Positions 17,808 to 25,554 of a stretch of 38,102 nt of DNA are shown piece by piece. The notes beneath the pieces are model-generated. The model was not told where the DNA came from. It did not search any database and saw nothing but the letters and a program-made list of their open reading frames with translations. The stretch is taken from positions 12,861-50,962 of the forward strand of contig DDWA01000003.1 in NCBI GenBank assembly GCA_002345425.1, written 5' to 3'. How positions within the stretch are numbered: the first letter of the stretch is position 1; every line of letters starts with the position of its first letter. A program made the translations under genes and the position numbers. Source of the stretch: Caryophanales bacterium UBA2298 (lineage in GTDB: Bacteria; Bacillota_I; Bacilli_A; Izemoplasmatales; Hujiaoplasmataceae).

Positions 17808-19386
17808 AATTACGATACTCTCTTGGTGAAACACCAGTTACTTTCTTAAAACTATGACTGAAATAGTAGACATCATTGTATCCTACTTTTTCGGAAATAT
17901 CAACAATTTTCAACTGAGTGTTATCCAATAATTCTTTAGCTTTGGTAATTCTAACATTGATTAGATATTTACTAAAAGTAACTCCACTGTTCTTTTTAAA
18001 TAGCATACTTAAATGTGAAATTGAAACATTGATTTGACTACTCAATTTTTCAAGTGATAAATCAGCATCATCATAGTTTTGAGTTATATAATCAATTGCT
18101 TTTTTTGTAATATTTTCACTATGTGACAGTTGTTTTCGATTGTCTTGAATCTTTATTTTTAGTAAAATTTCGTAAACCAAATCCAACATTTCATTATAAT
18201 TATCAAATTTACTTAGTTCTTCAATTAAATTAAGACCAACAATTTCATTAATTGATGTTTTAGCTTGTTCTGATAAGTTTAATAATAAACTTGCTAGATC
18301 AATAATTACATAATCTCTTATGAAAACTTGTTGATTACTATTAAATCGCTTCTTCAAATCAGAAATCAAATTTTCAATTTCTTCATCATTACCATATTGA
18401 AGTGATTGACTAAAAGTCGAATAATCATCAATGTTTAAAAAGGATTGTTTTAAATCACTATCATATAGTTCCTCATAAAAGACTATATTCCCAAAATCAT
18501 ACAAACAACTGCATTCTACTGCTCTTTTAGCATATCGATAGGATCCAGGAAAATCTCGGAAATCATTATATATTTTTGAAACTCCAATTTTTAAACTTAC
18601 ATTTAAGAATTCTGTAGTTGAATGATTAAGCTCGTTTAATAATTCATCGATTTTGTTTTTACTAATATTTTCAAAAGAAAAAATCAAAACTAGACCGTCA
18701 GCAACTAACAAACTATGTTTAAAATCCGCTTCTTGAAATACCTTTTTGAAAATCTCGCTTGTATTAATTTTTAACTGTTCATTTTCCTTAAGCGTCTCAC
18801 TATTTTCAGAATTTATTTCTACTAGGCAAGTAATAAATTGAGAATGTTTGTCAACATTAATTCCATATAGCACAAGTTTTTCTATATCATTAAGATTTAA
18901 CTGATTAAGCTGCATTAAAGAAGTTAAATAACTATCGCCGATGACAGGAATAAGAGCATCATATTTTTCTTTCATAAGTAAAACATCTTGCATTTGTTTG
19001 TATTCATCATCTAATTCTTGTTTCAATTTATTGAGAAAACTATTGATTTCAATTGATGTAATTGGCTTCATCATATAATTGTTTACTCTTAAAGAAATCG
19101 CTTCTTTTGCATAGTTAAACTCATCGTATCCAGTAATAAAAACTACTTTAACTCGAGGATAGTCTCTACGAATGATTCTAGTAAGTTCGATGCCATTTAT
19201 AAAAGGCATCTGAATATCCGTCATAACAACATCCACATCATTTTCTTCTAATAATTCGATAGCGTCATAACCATTCCCAGCACTACCAATGATTTTAAAA
19301 TCAGTATTTTCACTAATTTTAGATGCGATTCGACCACGAACTTCATCTTCGTCATCAACTAAAATTATATTGTAAATTTTATTCAT
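17785..19386 (-). CDS. Response regulator with AraC-type DNA-binding domain (YesN type)
   Basis: 533 residues. The N-terminal receiver domain (about 1-125) has acidic residues DDE at 11-13, the phospho-acceptor Asp57 in MTDIQMP, and Lys in MMKPI near 107. A central YesN-type region follows (about 130-400). The C-terminal pair of AraC helix-turn-helix motifs (about 430-530) includes LSSQINVSISHLSMLFKK and the signature VGYNDVYYFSHSFKKVTGVSP. The ATG at 19386 has AGAGG 7 bases upstream and is preferred to the one at 19401. It likely activates the ChvE-type importer; candidate sites lie at 15003-15039. Confidence 0.92.
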   Translation of the reverse strand: MNKIYNIILVDDEDEVRGRIASKISENTDFKIIGSAGNGYDAIELLEENDVDVVMTDIQMPFINGIELTRIIRRDYPRVKVVFITGYDEFNYAKEAISLRVNNYMMKPITSIEINSFLNKLKQELDDEYKQMQDVLLMKEKYDALIPVIGDSYLTSLMQLNQLNLNDIEKLVLYGINVDKHSQFITCLVEINSENSETLKENEQLKINTSEIFKKVFQEADFKHSLLVADGLVLIFSFENISKNKIDELLNELNHSTTEFLNVSLKIGVSKIYNDFRDFPGSYRYAKRAVECSCLYDFGNIVFYEELYDSDLKQSFLNIDDYSTFSQSLQYGNDEEIENLISDLKKRFNSNQQVFIRDYVIIDLASLLLNLSEQAKTSINEIVGLNLIEELSKFDNYNEMLDLVYEILLKIKIQDNRKQLSHSENITKKAIDYITQNYDDADLSLEKLSSQINVSISHLSMLFKKNSGVTFSKYLINVRITKAKELLDNTQLKIVDISEKVGYNDVYYFSHSFKKVTGVSPREYRNYEAIQER

Positions 19387-19443
19387 TCCAAAACCTCTCA
19401 ATCTGCCTCTTAAAATAAACCATCATGCACTATGTTAAACTTT

Positions 19444-19487
19444 AACTAATTTCATTCTTAACTAAAATTAGTTACTATAATAATATC
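19444..19487 (-). promoter_or_regulatory. Promoter/operator region of the regulator-kinase operon
   Basis: AACTAATTT (19444-19452) and AAATTAGTT (19465-19473) form a perfect inverted repeat with a 12-base spacer. Just upstream, in transcription direction, lies the AT-rich TATTATTATAGT, the likely -10. A repressor or the regulator itself could bind here. Confidence 0.4.
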
Positions 19488-19524
19488 ACTTAAATTTAAA
19501 ACTAAAAAGTATAAATAAAAAAAA

Positions 19525-19564
19525 CTAAAGAACAAAGCGAAATAATTCAACCTTTGTTCTTCAG
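19525..19564 (-). terminator. Terminator of the YczE/YitT-type gene
   Basis: CTAAAGAACAAAG (19525-19537) pairs with CTTTGTTCTTCAG (19552-19564) with one mismatch, 14-base loop, and a T-rich tail on the minus strand, 13 bases after the gene. Confidence 0.75.
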
Positions 19565-19577
19565 TATGCTTTAATAA

Positions 19578-20261
19578 TTAATTTGATTTTTTAATTTTAA
19601 AAACTCTATAATAAAACGACATGATTGGCGCTAGAGTAAAGGCTAATAAAAAACTGCCAATATTAACAGCTCCTAAAGATCCATCAAGATGATAAAAAGT
19701 TAAATAGCCAAAAATAGAGCCGATAAAAATTCCTGTAAATTCAATTCCTAATCTGACATAAGTTATTTTTTTTGCATGAAACACATCAACGAACATTAAC
19801 ATCAATTCATCAAAAACAAAAGCAGGAAAAGAAGATTTAACTACTAATGCAAGTCCTAAAGGTAAAGATATGGCTCCCGTAATAAACAAAATAATTCTAT
19901 ATATCATTTCAATTGCTTGTCGATCCTTAAAAACAATTAAATTCCAAAAATCTATTGAAACAGCTACCAATAAAATTGGTATTAACATTAATAAATACCG
20001 CGGTTTTCTTCGGTAACTTATAACAATTATCATTAAGATAAAACTTACCAAAAACGAAAGCATACCAATCGTAACCCAGGAAATGCCATAATTAATACTT
20101 AAGTAATCACGCCAATTGATAGTTACTGTATCCCAAGCGCCTGTCCCTAAATTAGAAGCCTTAAGTAAATTAACACCTAATCCTAAAACAATAAAACCCA
20201 TAAGATAAAATAAAAAATTTATCTTATTAACCTTCATATATGTACTTATTGATGATATCAC
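19578..20261 (-). CDS. YczE/YyaS/YitT-family membrane protein
   Basis: 227 residues with about five hydrophobic segments and a short basic tail. The N-terminal block NFLFYLMGFIVLGLGVNLL followed by ASNLGTGAWDTVTI is the family hallmark (G..L......G..PWD.....). Later segments include GAISLPLGLALVV and AFVFDELMLMFVD. Family function is not settled; members are inner-membrane proteins. The start is GTG at 20261 with GGAGG 7 bases upstream. It lies 52 bases after the next gene upstream, with a terminator behind it. Confidence 0.75.
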   Translation of the reverse strand: MISSISTYMKVNKINFLFYLMGFIVLGLGVNLLKASNLGTGAWDTVTINWRDYLSINYGISWVTIGMLSFLVSFILMIIVISYRRKPRYLLMLIPILLVAVSIDFWNLIVFKDRQAIEMIYRIILFITGAISLPLGLALVVKSSFPAFVFDELMLMFVDVFHAKKITYVRLGIEFTGIFIGSIFGYLTFYHLDGSLGAVNIGSFLLAFTLAPIMSFYYRVFKIKKSN

Positions 20262-20313
20262 AGTTGTTCCTCCAAGTATTGATTGAATATATCAGATTCA
20301 TTATTTATAAAAC

Positions 20314-21192
20314 TTATATTTTATCCATTTCGCAAAACTTTACAGCATAGATGTTTTTTTGATTTTTACCCCATAAAACCCAAATTTCTTGTTTTAGTTT
20401 TAATTGTTGCAAAAGTGAATACAGACCGTAATCGCCGATTCCAAAACCATAATGATTATGATAATCAAGATATATACTTTCTATTTTATCATGATCATTA
20501 ATATTGGTTTTAATTGACTTAGAAAAAGAATTGTCGTCAAGGTAAAATATATCTGAACCAACAAATACATTGCCTTTTTCAATCAATAATTCATAAATAC
20601 CATTGTTAAAATTATCAATTATCGGAATCATCATTTGCAAGATTTCAATTAATATCTGTCTTCTATATTCTAATGAAAAACCCAATTCAACTAATTGGTC
20701 AAGTTCTACTTCGATTTGGCGATATAGTAGTTGAGTATAGATAGGAGATATATAAATTGTATCAAATTGCAAATTAAATTTTTTAGATAATTGGTATTTT
20801 CCCAACATCTTAAATTTCTCTACAAAAAACAATTGTACTTTTTTATAATCGACCATTTTTAACAAATCATGAAAATTATCAAAAAATCCACTTTCAACAA
20901 AACCAAGATAATCTATCTGTTCAACCTTTATTTTAGGACTATTAATTTTCTCCTCTAGTGATTTTTTCACACTCACAGTATCAATATCGCTCAAATACAC
21001 TTCATTAAAAACAGACAAGAAATAATCAAGATCAAAATCATTAAGATTACCAGCACCGATAATCAACAATCTTTCTTTTTCTTGCTGTTTCTCAAAAGTA
21101 GACTTCATCATTTTGGTTGTAGCTTCAATATATTCTTGATTATCAAGATTTTTATGGGTTTGATTAAGTTGATAATAAAAATCTTCTTTCAT
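20314..21192 (-). CDS. Uncharacterised protein with a SAM-binding-like Rossmann motif
   Basis: 292 residues. Near residue 42 LLIIGAGNLNDFDLDYF, then EVYLSDID about 20 residues later, looks like motifs I and II of class I methyltransferases (glycine loop, then acidic residue binding the ribose). No catalytic motif beyond that is recognisable. The middle is rich in aromatic and charged residues, and there is no membrane segment or signal. The ATG at 21192 has GGAGG 4 bases upstream; an earlier ATG at 21210 lacks one. Probably a cytosolic methyltransferase or a derivative that only binds a nucleotide; substrate unknown. Confidence 0.6.
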   Translation of the reverse strand: MKEDFYYQLNQTHKNLDNQEYIEATTKMMKSTFEKQQEKERLLIIGAGNLNDFDLDYFLSVFNEVYLSDIDTVSVKKSLEEKINSPKIKVEQIDYLGFVESGFFDNFHDLLKMVDYKKVQLFFVEKFKMLGKYQLSKKFNLQFDTIYISPIYTQLLYRQIEVELDQLVELGFSLEYRRQILIEILQMMIPIIDNFNNGIYELLIEKGNVFVGSDIFYLDDNSFSKSIKTNINDHDKIESIYLDYHNHYGFGIGDYGLYSLLQQLKLKQEIWVLWGKNQKNIYAVKFCEMDKI

Positions 21193-21254
21193 AATTCCTC
21201 CACAAATCAAACTAATAATGATATAAAATACTGCCTTCTAATACTCTTCCTTTA

Positions 21255-21280
21255 AAAAAACGCTCTTTTTGGCGTTTTTT
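21255..21280 (-). terminator. Terminator after the 136-codon unknown gene
   Basis: AAAAAACGC (21255-21263) and GCGTTTTTT (21272-21280), 8-base loop; works in the minus direction with its T-run, 16 bases past the stop. Confidence 0.85.
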
Positions 21281-21296
21281 AAAAAATCCTGAAAAT

Positions 21297-21698
21297 CTAA
21301 TATGATGAAATTTTAATTTCTGATAAACTTTTTATTTCTTTCTCAAAAAAAGTCATGGCATTTCTCAGATTATTCTTATGATATGGATAAACTGTAGTAT
21401 GATTCAATTTTATAAATTGATTTAAATTTTGCCAATGAGTGTAACCAGTGGTTTTAAGATCTTTATGCTTATTGCTTAAAATAAAGTGGATGAACTCTCT
21501 TCCTTTATAGCGATGATTTTTTCTTTTACGTCTGCCATAAGCTTCTAACAGTAATTTTAAATCTTTTGCGGCTCCCAAAAAATCTTCCTTCTCATATTTC
21601 ATTTCCATTGATGTTAACGAAACATAATTAGGTATTTCAGTGTTTTTGGTAGATTTAGGTTTGTTAAAAAATTCTTTGATTTTGTTGATGAATGTCAT
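21297..21698 (-). CDS. Small basic protein of unknown function
   Basis: About 133 residues, rich in Lys, Asn and His, predicted soluble with no signal or membrane segment. Visible stretches include YGRRKRKNHRYKGREF (about 55-70) and TTGYTHWQNLNQF. I do not recognise a family. The basic patch would suit nucleic-acid binding, but that is a guess. The start is uncertain: the ATG at 21698 is about 10 bases after AAAGGG, while the ATG at 21707 is too close to it. It has its own terminator and no close neighbours, so it is likely transcribed alone. Confidence 0.55.
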   Translation of the reverse strand: MTFINKIKEFFNKPKSTKNTEIPNYVSLTSMEMKYEKEDFLGAAKDLKLLLEAYGRRKRKNHRYKGREFIHFILSNKHKDLKTTGYTHWQNLNQFIKLNHTTVYPYHKNNLRNAMTFFEKEIKSLSEIKISSY

Positions 21699-21822
21699 GT
21701 TTATCATGCCCTTTCTTATCTAAAGTTATCTTTAGGATGATCACTGTTAATATAATAGTACTCTTTCGTTGTTTTTGCAATGTGTTTTCTATAATCCACA
21801 ATTTATAAAAAATAATTATCTA

Positions 21823-22281
21823 TTAAATTCCTACTTTTCCAGTAATATGCTCTATTTTTATTTCCACAACTGTTGTAATATTAATTTCTCTAGCAATCAT
21901 TTTTTTAGCAATCTCATCAGGTAAGTCTGAATATTTTTTTATTAACTCCATCAATATTTCTTCAGTAGTATCAATAACATTTGCTTTACCAAATAAAACA
22001 AGACTTTGATATTTTGTATTCAATTCTTTCCCTATCACTTCAACGTTATCATAAACTGAAAATGACACTTTAGGATTCTTTTTGATATTATCTAATTTAT
22101 ATCCCTCTTTGGCACAATGAAAATATAATTTACCCTGATAGTAGACATAATTAACAATAACAGTATAAGGATACCCATTATCACCAATTGTTCCTAAAAC
22201 ACCTTCTTGACCTCTTGAAAGTAAAGCTAATGTATCTAGATTAGTCATCAATTTATCTTTTCTTCTCATCTCTTTAAACAT
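21823..22281 (-). CDS. Pyridoxamine 5'-phosphate oxidase-fold flavoprotein (NimA-like)
   Basis: 152 residues forming one split-barrel flavin-binding domain. MRRKDKLM at the start, GVLGTIGDNGYPYTVIVNYVYY, LYFHCAKEGYKLDNIKKNPKVSFSVY by position at about 52-77, and SLVLFGKANVI fit the PNPOx-like group, in particular NimA-type proteins. Relatives reduce nitroimidazoles or bind FMN or F420; here FMN is most likely. No signal, cytosolic. AAGGAG lies 8 bases before the ATG. It appears to be a single-gene unit. Confidence 0.82.
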   Translation of the reverse strand: MFKEMRRKDKLMTNLDTLALLSRGQEGVLGTIGDNGYPYTVIVNYVYYQGKLYFHCAKEGYKLDNIKKNPKVSFSVYDNVEVIGKELNTKYQSLVLFGKANVIDTTEEILMELIKKYSDLPDEIAKKMIAREINITTVVEIKIEHITGKVGI

Positions 22282-22328
22282 GCAAAAATCTCCTTCAGAT
22301 GTAATAATATTTTTTTAATATATAGTTT

Positions 22329-22367
22329 AAAGCAAAAGCCAACCAATTGTATTGGTGGTTTTTGTTT
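22329..22367 (-). terminator. Terminator of the LURP-one gene
   Basis: A purine-rich arm (AAAGCAAAAGCCAACCAA) pairs through Watson-Crick and G-U pairs with TTGGTGGTTTTTGTTT around a short loop, 20 bases beyond the gene on the minus strand; the tail is T-rich. Confidence 0.55.
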
Positions 22368-22387
22368 TATATTATTTATATTTGACT

Positions 22388-22876
22388 CTAATATCTATTT
22401 CTTTTTTCATGTACTACTTGATCTATGATAATAACCACAAATAAGAATAGCTCAGCATTTCCTTCATCCAAGATATCAATTTCATAAGTATCGCCCCAAG
22501 AAATAATCTTTTTTGAAATCGACGCAACCATATTTCTTTTTTCATCATAGATACCAAAACTATGCCCAAAGAAACTGCCATCTACATAGTAATTTTTATT
22601 AGGAATATTCAAGTCGAATTTAGGTCTAAAACTGAATAATCGCTTTATTTCAGCAATTTCTTGATTTTGCTGATCATAAACAAAATATTTAGGCAGAAAT
22701 GTTAGTACTTTTCGTTCTGATCTCAATAACACTTCACCATTTTGATTAGTTAGTTCAAGTTTATTCTTTAAACTAATAAACTTTCCTTTAATCTCATAGA
22801 GAACATTTTGATTTTCATCCATAATTCTGAACTTATCTTTGAAAGAAAAAACCTTTTGTTTGATATAAAATTTCAT
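22388..22876 (-). CDS. LURP-one-related (Tubby-like fold) protein
   Basis: 162 residues with the alternating strand pattern of PF04525: MKFYIKQKVFSFKDKF, IMDENQNVLYEIKGK, LELTNQNGEVLLRS, FVYDQQNQEIAEI, and SISKKIISWGDTYEIDI near the end. In bacteria the family often occurs as single small proteins related to phospholipid scramblases; the biochemical role is unknown. No signal or membrane anchor. The ATG at 22876 has only a weak local ribosome site (CGGGA), while a strong AAAGGAG (22923-22929) lies 46 bases upstream beyond a hairpin. The unusual leader and the palindrome cluster suggest tight control. Confidence 0.75.
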   Translation of the reverse strand: MKFYIKQKVFSFKDKFRIMDENQNVLYEIKGKFISLKNKLELTNQNGEVLLRSERKVLTFLPKYFVYDQQNQEIAEIKRLFSFRPKFDLNIPNKNYYVDGSFFGHSFGIYDEKRNMVASISKKIISWGDTYEIDILDEGNAELFLFVVIIIDQVVHEKRNRY

Positions 22877-22889
22877 TTTAATCCCGTAT

Positions 22890-22918
22890 AATTAAATCAT
22901 CTAAAGAGATGTTTAATT
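22890..22918 (-). promoter_or_regulatory. Leader hairpin between a strong SD and the LURP-one start
   Basis: Arms 22890-22902 and 22907-22918 pair with one bulged base and a 4-base loop. Folding would shorten the distance from AAAGGAG (22923-22929) to the ATG (22876) from 46 to about 17 bases. Confidence 0.4.
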
Positions 22919-22941
22919 ATTACTCCTTTCATCCTTTAGTT

Positions 22942-23040
22942 TATATCACTCAACTCTGAGTGATATAATATAACCACACTGTGGATTTGTCTCTATTTTA
23001 TTATACTGCATCAGTGCAGTATTTAGGGTGACTCACCCTA
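22942..23040. promoter_or_regulatory. Cluster of four different perfect palindromes
   Basis: Four inverted repeats with unrelated sequences in 99 bases: 22942-22967 (11-bp arms TATATCACTCA/TGAGTGATATA, 4-base centre); 22974-22984 (CCACACTGTGG); 23004-23021 (TACTGCATCAGTGCAGTA); 23024-23040 (TAGGGTGACTCACCCTA). On the minus strand a TATAAT (23000-23005) overlaps the third. They lie between the helicase terminator and the LURP-one gene, so they probably mark its promoter and operators for several regulators, or a folded leader. Confidence 0.6.
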
Positions 23041-23090
23041 TATCTTTAATTATACATCAATGACTCCAAAAATCTATTCAAATTAAAAAA

Positions 23091-23116
23091 ACAACCTAGT
23101 TATGTAACTAAGTTGT
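23091..23116 (-). terminator. Terminator of the DEAD-box helicase gene
   Basis: ACAACCTAGTTA (23091-23102) pairs with TAACTAAGTTGT (23105-23116) with one mismatch and a 2-base loop; on the minus strand it is followed by TTTTTT (complement of 23085-23090). It lies 30 bases after the stop. Confidence 0.8.
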
Positions 23117-23146
23117 CAAATGTTTAATAATAATATAAATTTAAGA

Positions 23147-24469
23147 TCAATTTGAAGATTTCTTATTTTGATTCCTGGCATCATATTTAGAATAATTCTT
23201 AGGTTGTGTTTTATCAGTCTTTTTCTTTTTTTGGGTAAAAGATGATTTACTGTAACCATAACTATAATTACTAGAACTTTTAGTTTTTTTAGGAGTGTTT
23301 TGTTCCTTTGGTTGATAAGATGTATTACTTGTAGTAGGTAAAAAATAATGGTCTTTAACTACAGGAATGTACATTTTGATGTGTCTTTGAATATCTTGTA
23401 ATAATTTTGTTTCTTCTTCTGAGCAAAATGAAATAGCAAAACCACCTAATCCAGCACGTCCAGTTCTTCCCATTCTATGGATATATGTCTCAGGAACATC
23501 CGGTAAATCAAAGTTGATTACATGAGATAGCTCATCAATATCAATACCTCTGGCAGCGATATCTGTCGCAACTAAAACTCTAAGATTCTTAGCTTTGAAC
23601 TGAAATAAAGCTTCTTGTCTAGCGCCTTGTGATTTATTTCCGTGAATTGCTTCAGAACGGATTCCAGCTTGAATTAAACTCTTAACAATTCTGTTAGCAC
23701 CGTGTTTTGTTCGAGAAAAAACTAAAACGGATTTCATTTCTTTATTTTGTAAAAGATGAATCAATAAATCAGTCTTCTTCTTTCTATCAACAAAATAAAT
23801 AGATTGGATAATCTTATCAATCGTCGCTTCTTCTGGAGAAACTTGAATTCTTTCCGGTTGATTCAAAATTTCTGAAGCCAAACTCATAATAGCCTTTGGC
23901 ATAGTAGCTGAAAACAGCATTGTTTGTCTTTCCTTTGGAACCATGGCAACAATCTTTTTAACATCTTTGACAAATCCCATGTCGAGCATTCTATCAGCTT
24001 CATCAAGTACCAAGATTGATACTTTAGCAAGTGTAAGTTTTTTCTGTTGGATTAAATCAAGTAGTCTTCCCGGTGTCGCAATCAAAATATCAATACCTTG
24101 ATTTAAGATCCTGATTTGTTTTGATTGATTGACCCCGCCATAGATAACTGTTGTTCGCAAATCTAGATTTTTACCATACTCTTTAAAGTTATCATGGATC
24201 TGTAATGCTAATTCTCTTGTTGGGGCAAGTACCAAAGCTTTAATTACACGAGACGATTTTTCTTTTTGTTTTTCTAGATAAAGATTTTGTAGTATTGGAA
24301 TCGCAAAAGCTGCTGTTTTACCTGTACCCGTCTGTGCGCTTCCTAAAATATCTTTTCCTTGTAACAATAATGGGATTGATTCAGTTTGAATTGGTGTTGG
24401 TTCTTCGTATTCCTTTGTTTGTAAAGCTTTTAAAATTGGTTCGATAATTTGTAACTCTTGAAATGTCAT
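23147..24469 (-). CDS. ATP-dependent RNA helicase, DEAD-box, RhlE type
   Basis: 440 residues with all DEAD-box motifs in order: Q motif (PTPIQTESIP), motif I AQTGTGKT, Ia PTRELA, Ib TPGRLLD, II DEAD, III SAT, then in the second domain VLVFSRTK, ATDIAARGIDI (V) and HRMGRTGRAG (VI). A Lys/Ser/Asn-rich basic tail of about 65 residues probably binds RNA. Such helicases unwind rRNA or mRNA structure and are often cold-induced. I choose the ATG at 24469 because AAGGAG lies 11 bases upstream; the ATG at 24508 has none. That start codon sits at the end of a perfect hairpin that loops out the ribosome site. It has an extended -10 promoter and its own terminator. Confidence 0.93.
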   Translation of the reverse strand: MTFQELQIIEPILKALQTKEYEEPTPIQTESIPLLLQGKDILGSAQTGTGKTAAFAIPILQNLYLEKQKEKSSRVIKALVLAPTRELALQIHDNFKEYGKNLDLRTTVIYGGVNQSKQIRILNQGIDILIATPGRLLDLIQQKKLTLAKVSILVLDEADRMLDMGFVKDVKKIVAMVPKERQTMLFSATMPKAIMSLASEILNQPERIQVSPEEATIDKIIQSIYFVDRKKKTDLLIHLLQNKEMKSVLVFSRTKHGANRIVKSLIQAGIRSEAIHGNKSQGARQEALFQFKAKNLRVLVATDIAARGIDIDELSHVINFDLPDVPETYIHRMGRTGRAGLGGFAISFCSEEETKLLQDIQRHIKMYIPVVKDHYFLPTTSNTSYQPKEQNTPKKTKSSSNYSYGYSKSSFTQKKKKTDKTQPKNYSKYDARNQNKKSSN

Positions 24470-24521
24470 TAATTTGATTGCTCCTTCTTTTTTAAAGATG
24501 TCATACATTCAATCAAATTAA
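24469..24521 (-). promoter_or_regulatory. Hairpin enclosing the helicase ribosome binding site and start
   Basis: TTAATTTGATTG (24469-24480 on the plus strand) and CAATCAAATTAA (24510-24521) are perfect complements. In the transcript the 12-bp AU-rich stem carries AAGGAG in its 29-base loop, and the last paired base is the A of the AUG. Its low stability and its position suggest a temperature- or helicase-sensitive translation switch. Confidence 0.55.
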
Positions 24522-24558
24522 TCCTATTCTATGAATATACAATTCTTAATACCGAACA

Positions 24559-24567
24559 ATCATACCA
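24559..24567 (-). promoter_or_regulatory. Extended -10 promoter of the helicase gene
   Basis: On the minus strand TGGTATGAT, an extended -10, lies about 90 bases before the start codon. TTGACA lies upstream but too close (10 bases) to be its -35. The implied leader contains the whole start-codon hairpin. Confidence 0.45.
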
Positions 24568-24659
24568 CAAATAGTGTCAAATGTAACGATATTTCACTCC
24601 AAAGATGCATATAACATCATTTAAATGAAATTTATTCATAAAAATCCATAAATAAAAAT

Positions 24660-24696
24660 AAGACACAACATTAAATCTAGAAAAATGTTGTGTCTT
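24660..24696 (-). terminator. Terminator of the luxE-luxC-GNAT operon
   Basis: A perfect 13-bp stem, AAGACACAACATT (24660-24672) with 24684-24696, and an 11-base loop. The minus-strand tail is T-rich; it lies 23 bases past the GNAT stop. Confidence 0.85.
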
Positions 24697-24719
24697 TTCA
24701 TTTAAACAATTACATATTG

Positions 24720-25532
24720 TTAAATTTTCTTATTTAATACCAAAGAATCACAATATGGTTTATAACCAATTTTTAGGTAAATACTATTAGAAGTTGGATT
24801 TGATAAATCTGTGTATAATGTAACTGTTTCTTTATCTTTTAAGATTAATCTAGTTAGATTTTCAACAAGCATTGTCGCATAACCTTGTCTTCTTAAGTTT
24901 AATGGCGTGTAGACATAACTTATTGTTTCACACTTTTCTGTTGGCCTTGTTCTAGATGCCATTGATAGCAAAATATTATCGTCCTCCAAGACATATAATG
25001 TTTGACCATCCAACAATCTTCTTAAAGTTTTATTACTTTCTTCTATTGGGATTTTTCCTTCAACTTCTTGTATAAAACCATTAGACCAATGCTTTAAACC
25101 TTCAAAATCTCGGTCATTAGCTAATCTAATTTTTCCTTTAATCTTTGTTTCACTAATAATCTTTTTGCATGAGTAAATTCTTTGATTCATATCGATATAC
25201 ATTTCTTTTCCCGTTAATTCTTTATATACTTTATTGTAGATCAAAGCCGTTTCTTTTTCGCTGACAATTCCGGGATAAGGAACTTCAAGCATATGCCTAA
25301 CTAATTCTTTGTATACGTCAGATTCTAATGTGTTAGCTGATATAATTAGATTTTTTCCAGCTAAAACACCGAGTAAGATTCTATCTTCAATGATTGAAGA
25401 AACAAAATGTGACTCATCATCATTAAATCTTCTAGCAATGCCTATTATTAAACCATTCTTGATTTCGTCACTCATCAAGAACTCCAAATTATGTTTTAAA
25501 AAATCATCATTGCTTTTATAAACTTTTATCAT
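24720..25532 (-). CDS. GNAT-family N-acetyltransferase (FR47-like)
   Basis: 270 residues. The C-terminal half is a GNAT acetyl-CoA-binding domain: ISYVYTPLNLRRQGYATMLV contains the motif A pyrophosphate loop (R-R-Q-G-Y-A), followed by LYTDLSNPTSNSIYLKIGY, motif B with the N...Y pattern typical of FR47-like members. The N-terminal 130 residues form an extra domain of the kind seen in Firmicute GNAT proteins of unknown substrate. Last gene of an apparent five-gene operon, 22 bases after the ATPase, with a terminator behind it. AGAGG lies 9 bases before the ATG. The acceptor is not predictable. Confidence 0.82.
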   Translation of the reverse strand: MIKVYKSNDDFLKHNLEFLMSDEIKNGLIIGIARRFNDDESHFVSSIIEDRILLGVLAGKNLIISANTLESDVYKELVRHMLEVPYPGIVSEKETALIYNKVYKELTGKEMYIDMNQRIYSCKKIISETKIKGKIRLANDRDFEGLKHWSNGFIQEVEGKIPIEESNKTLRRLLDGQTLYVLEDDNILLSMASRTRPTEKCETISYVYTPLNLRRQGYATMLVENLTRLILKDKETVTLYTDLSNPTSNSIYLKIGYKPYCDSLVLNKKI

Positions 25533-25554
25533 AATATTAAACCTCTTTTTTATA

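Noticed and set aside
22942..23040. CRISPR-like repeat array
   Set aside because: The palindromes differ in sequence and there are no repeated units with spacers.
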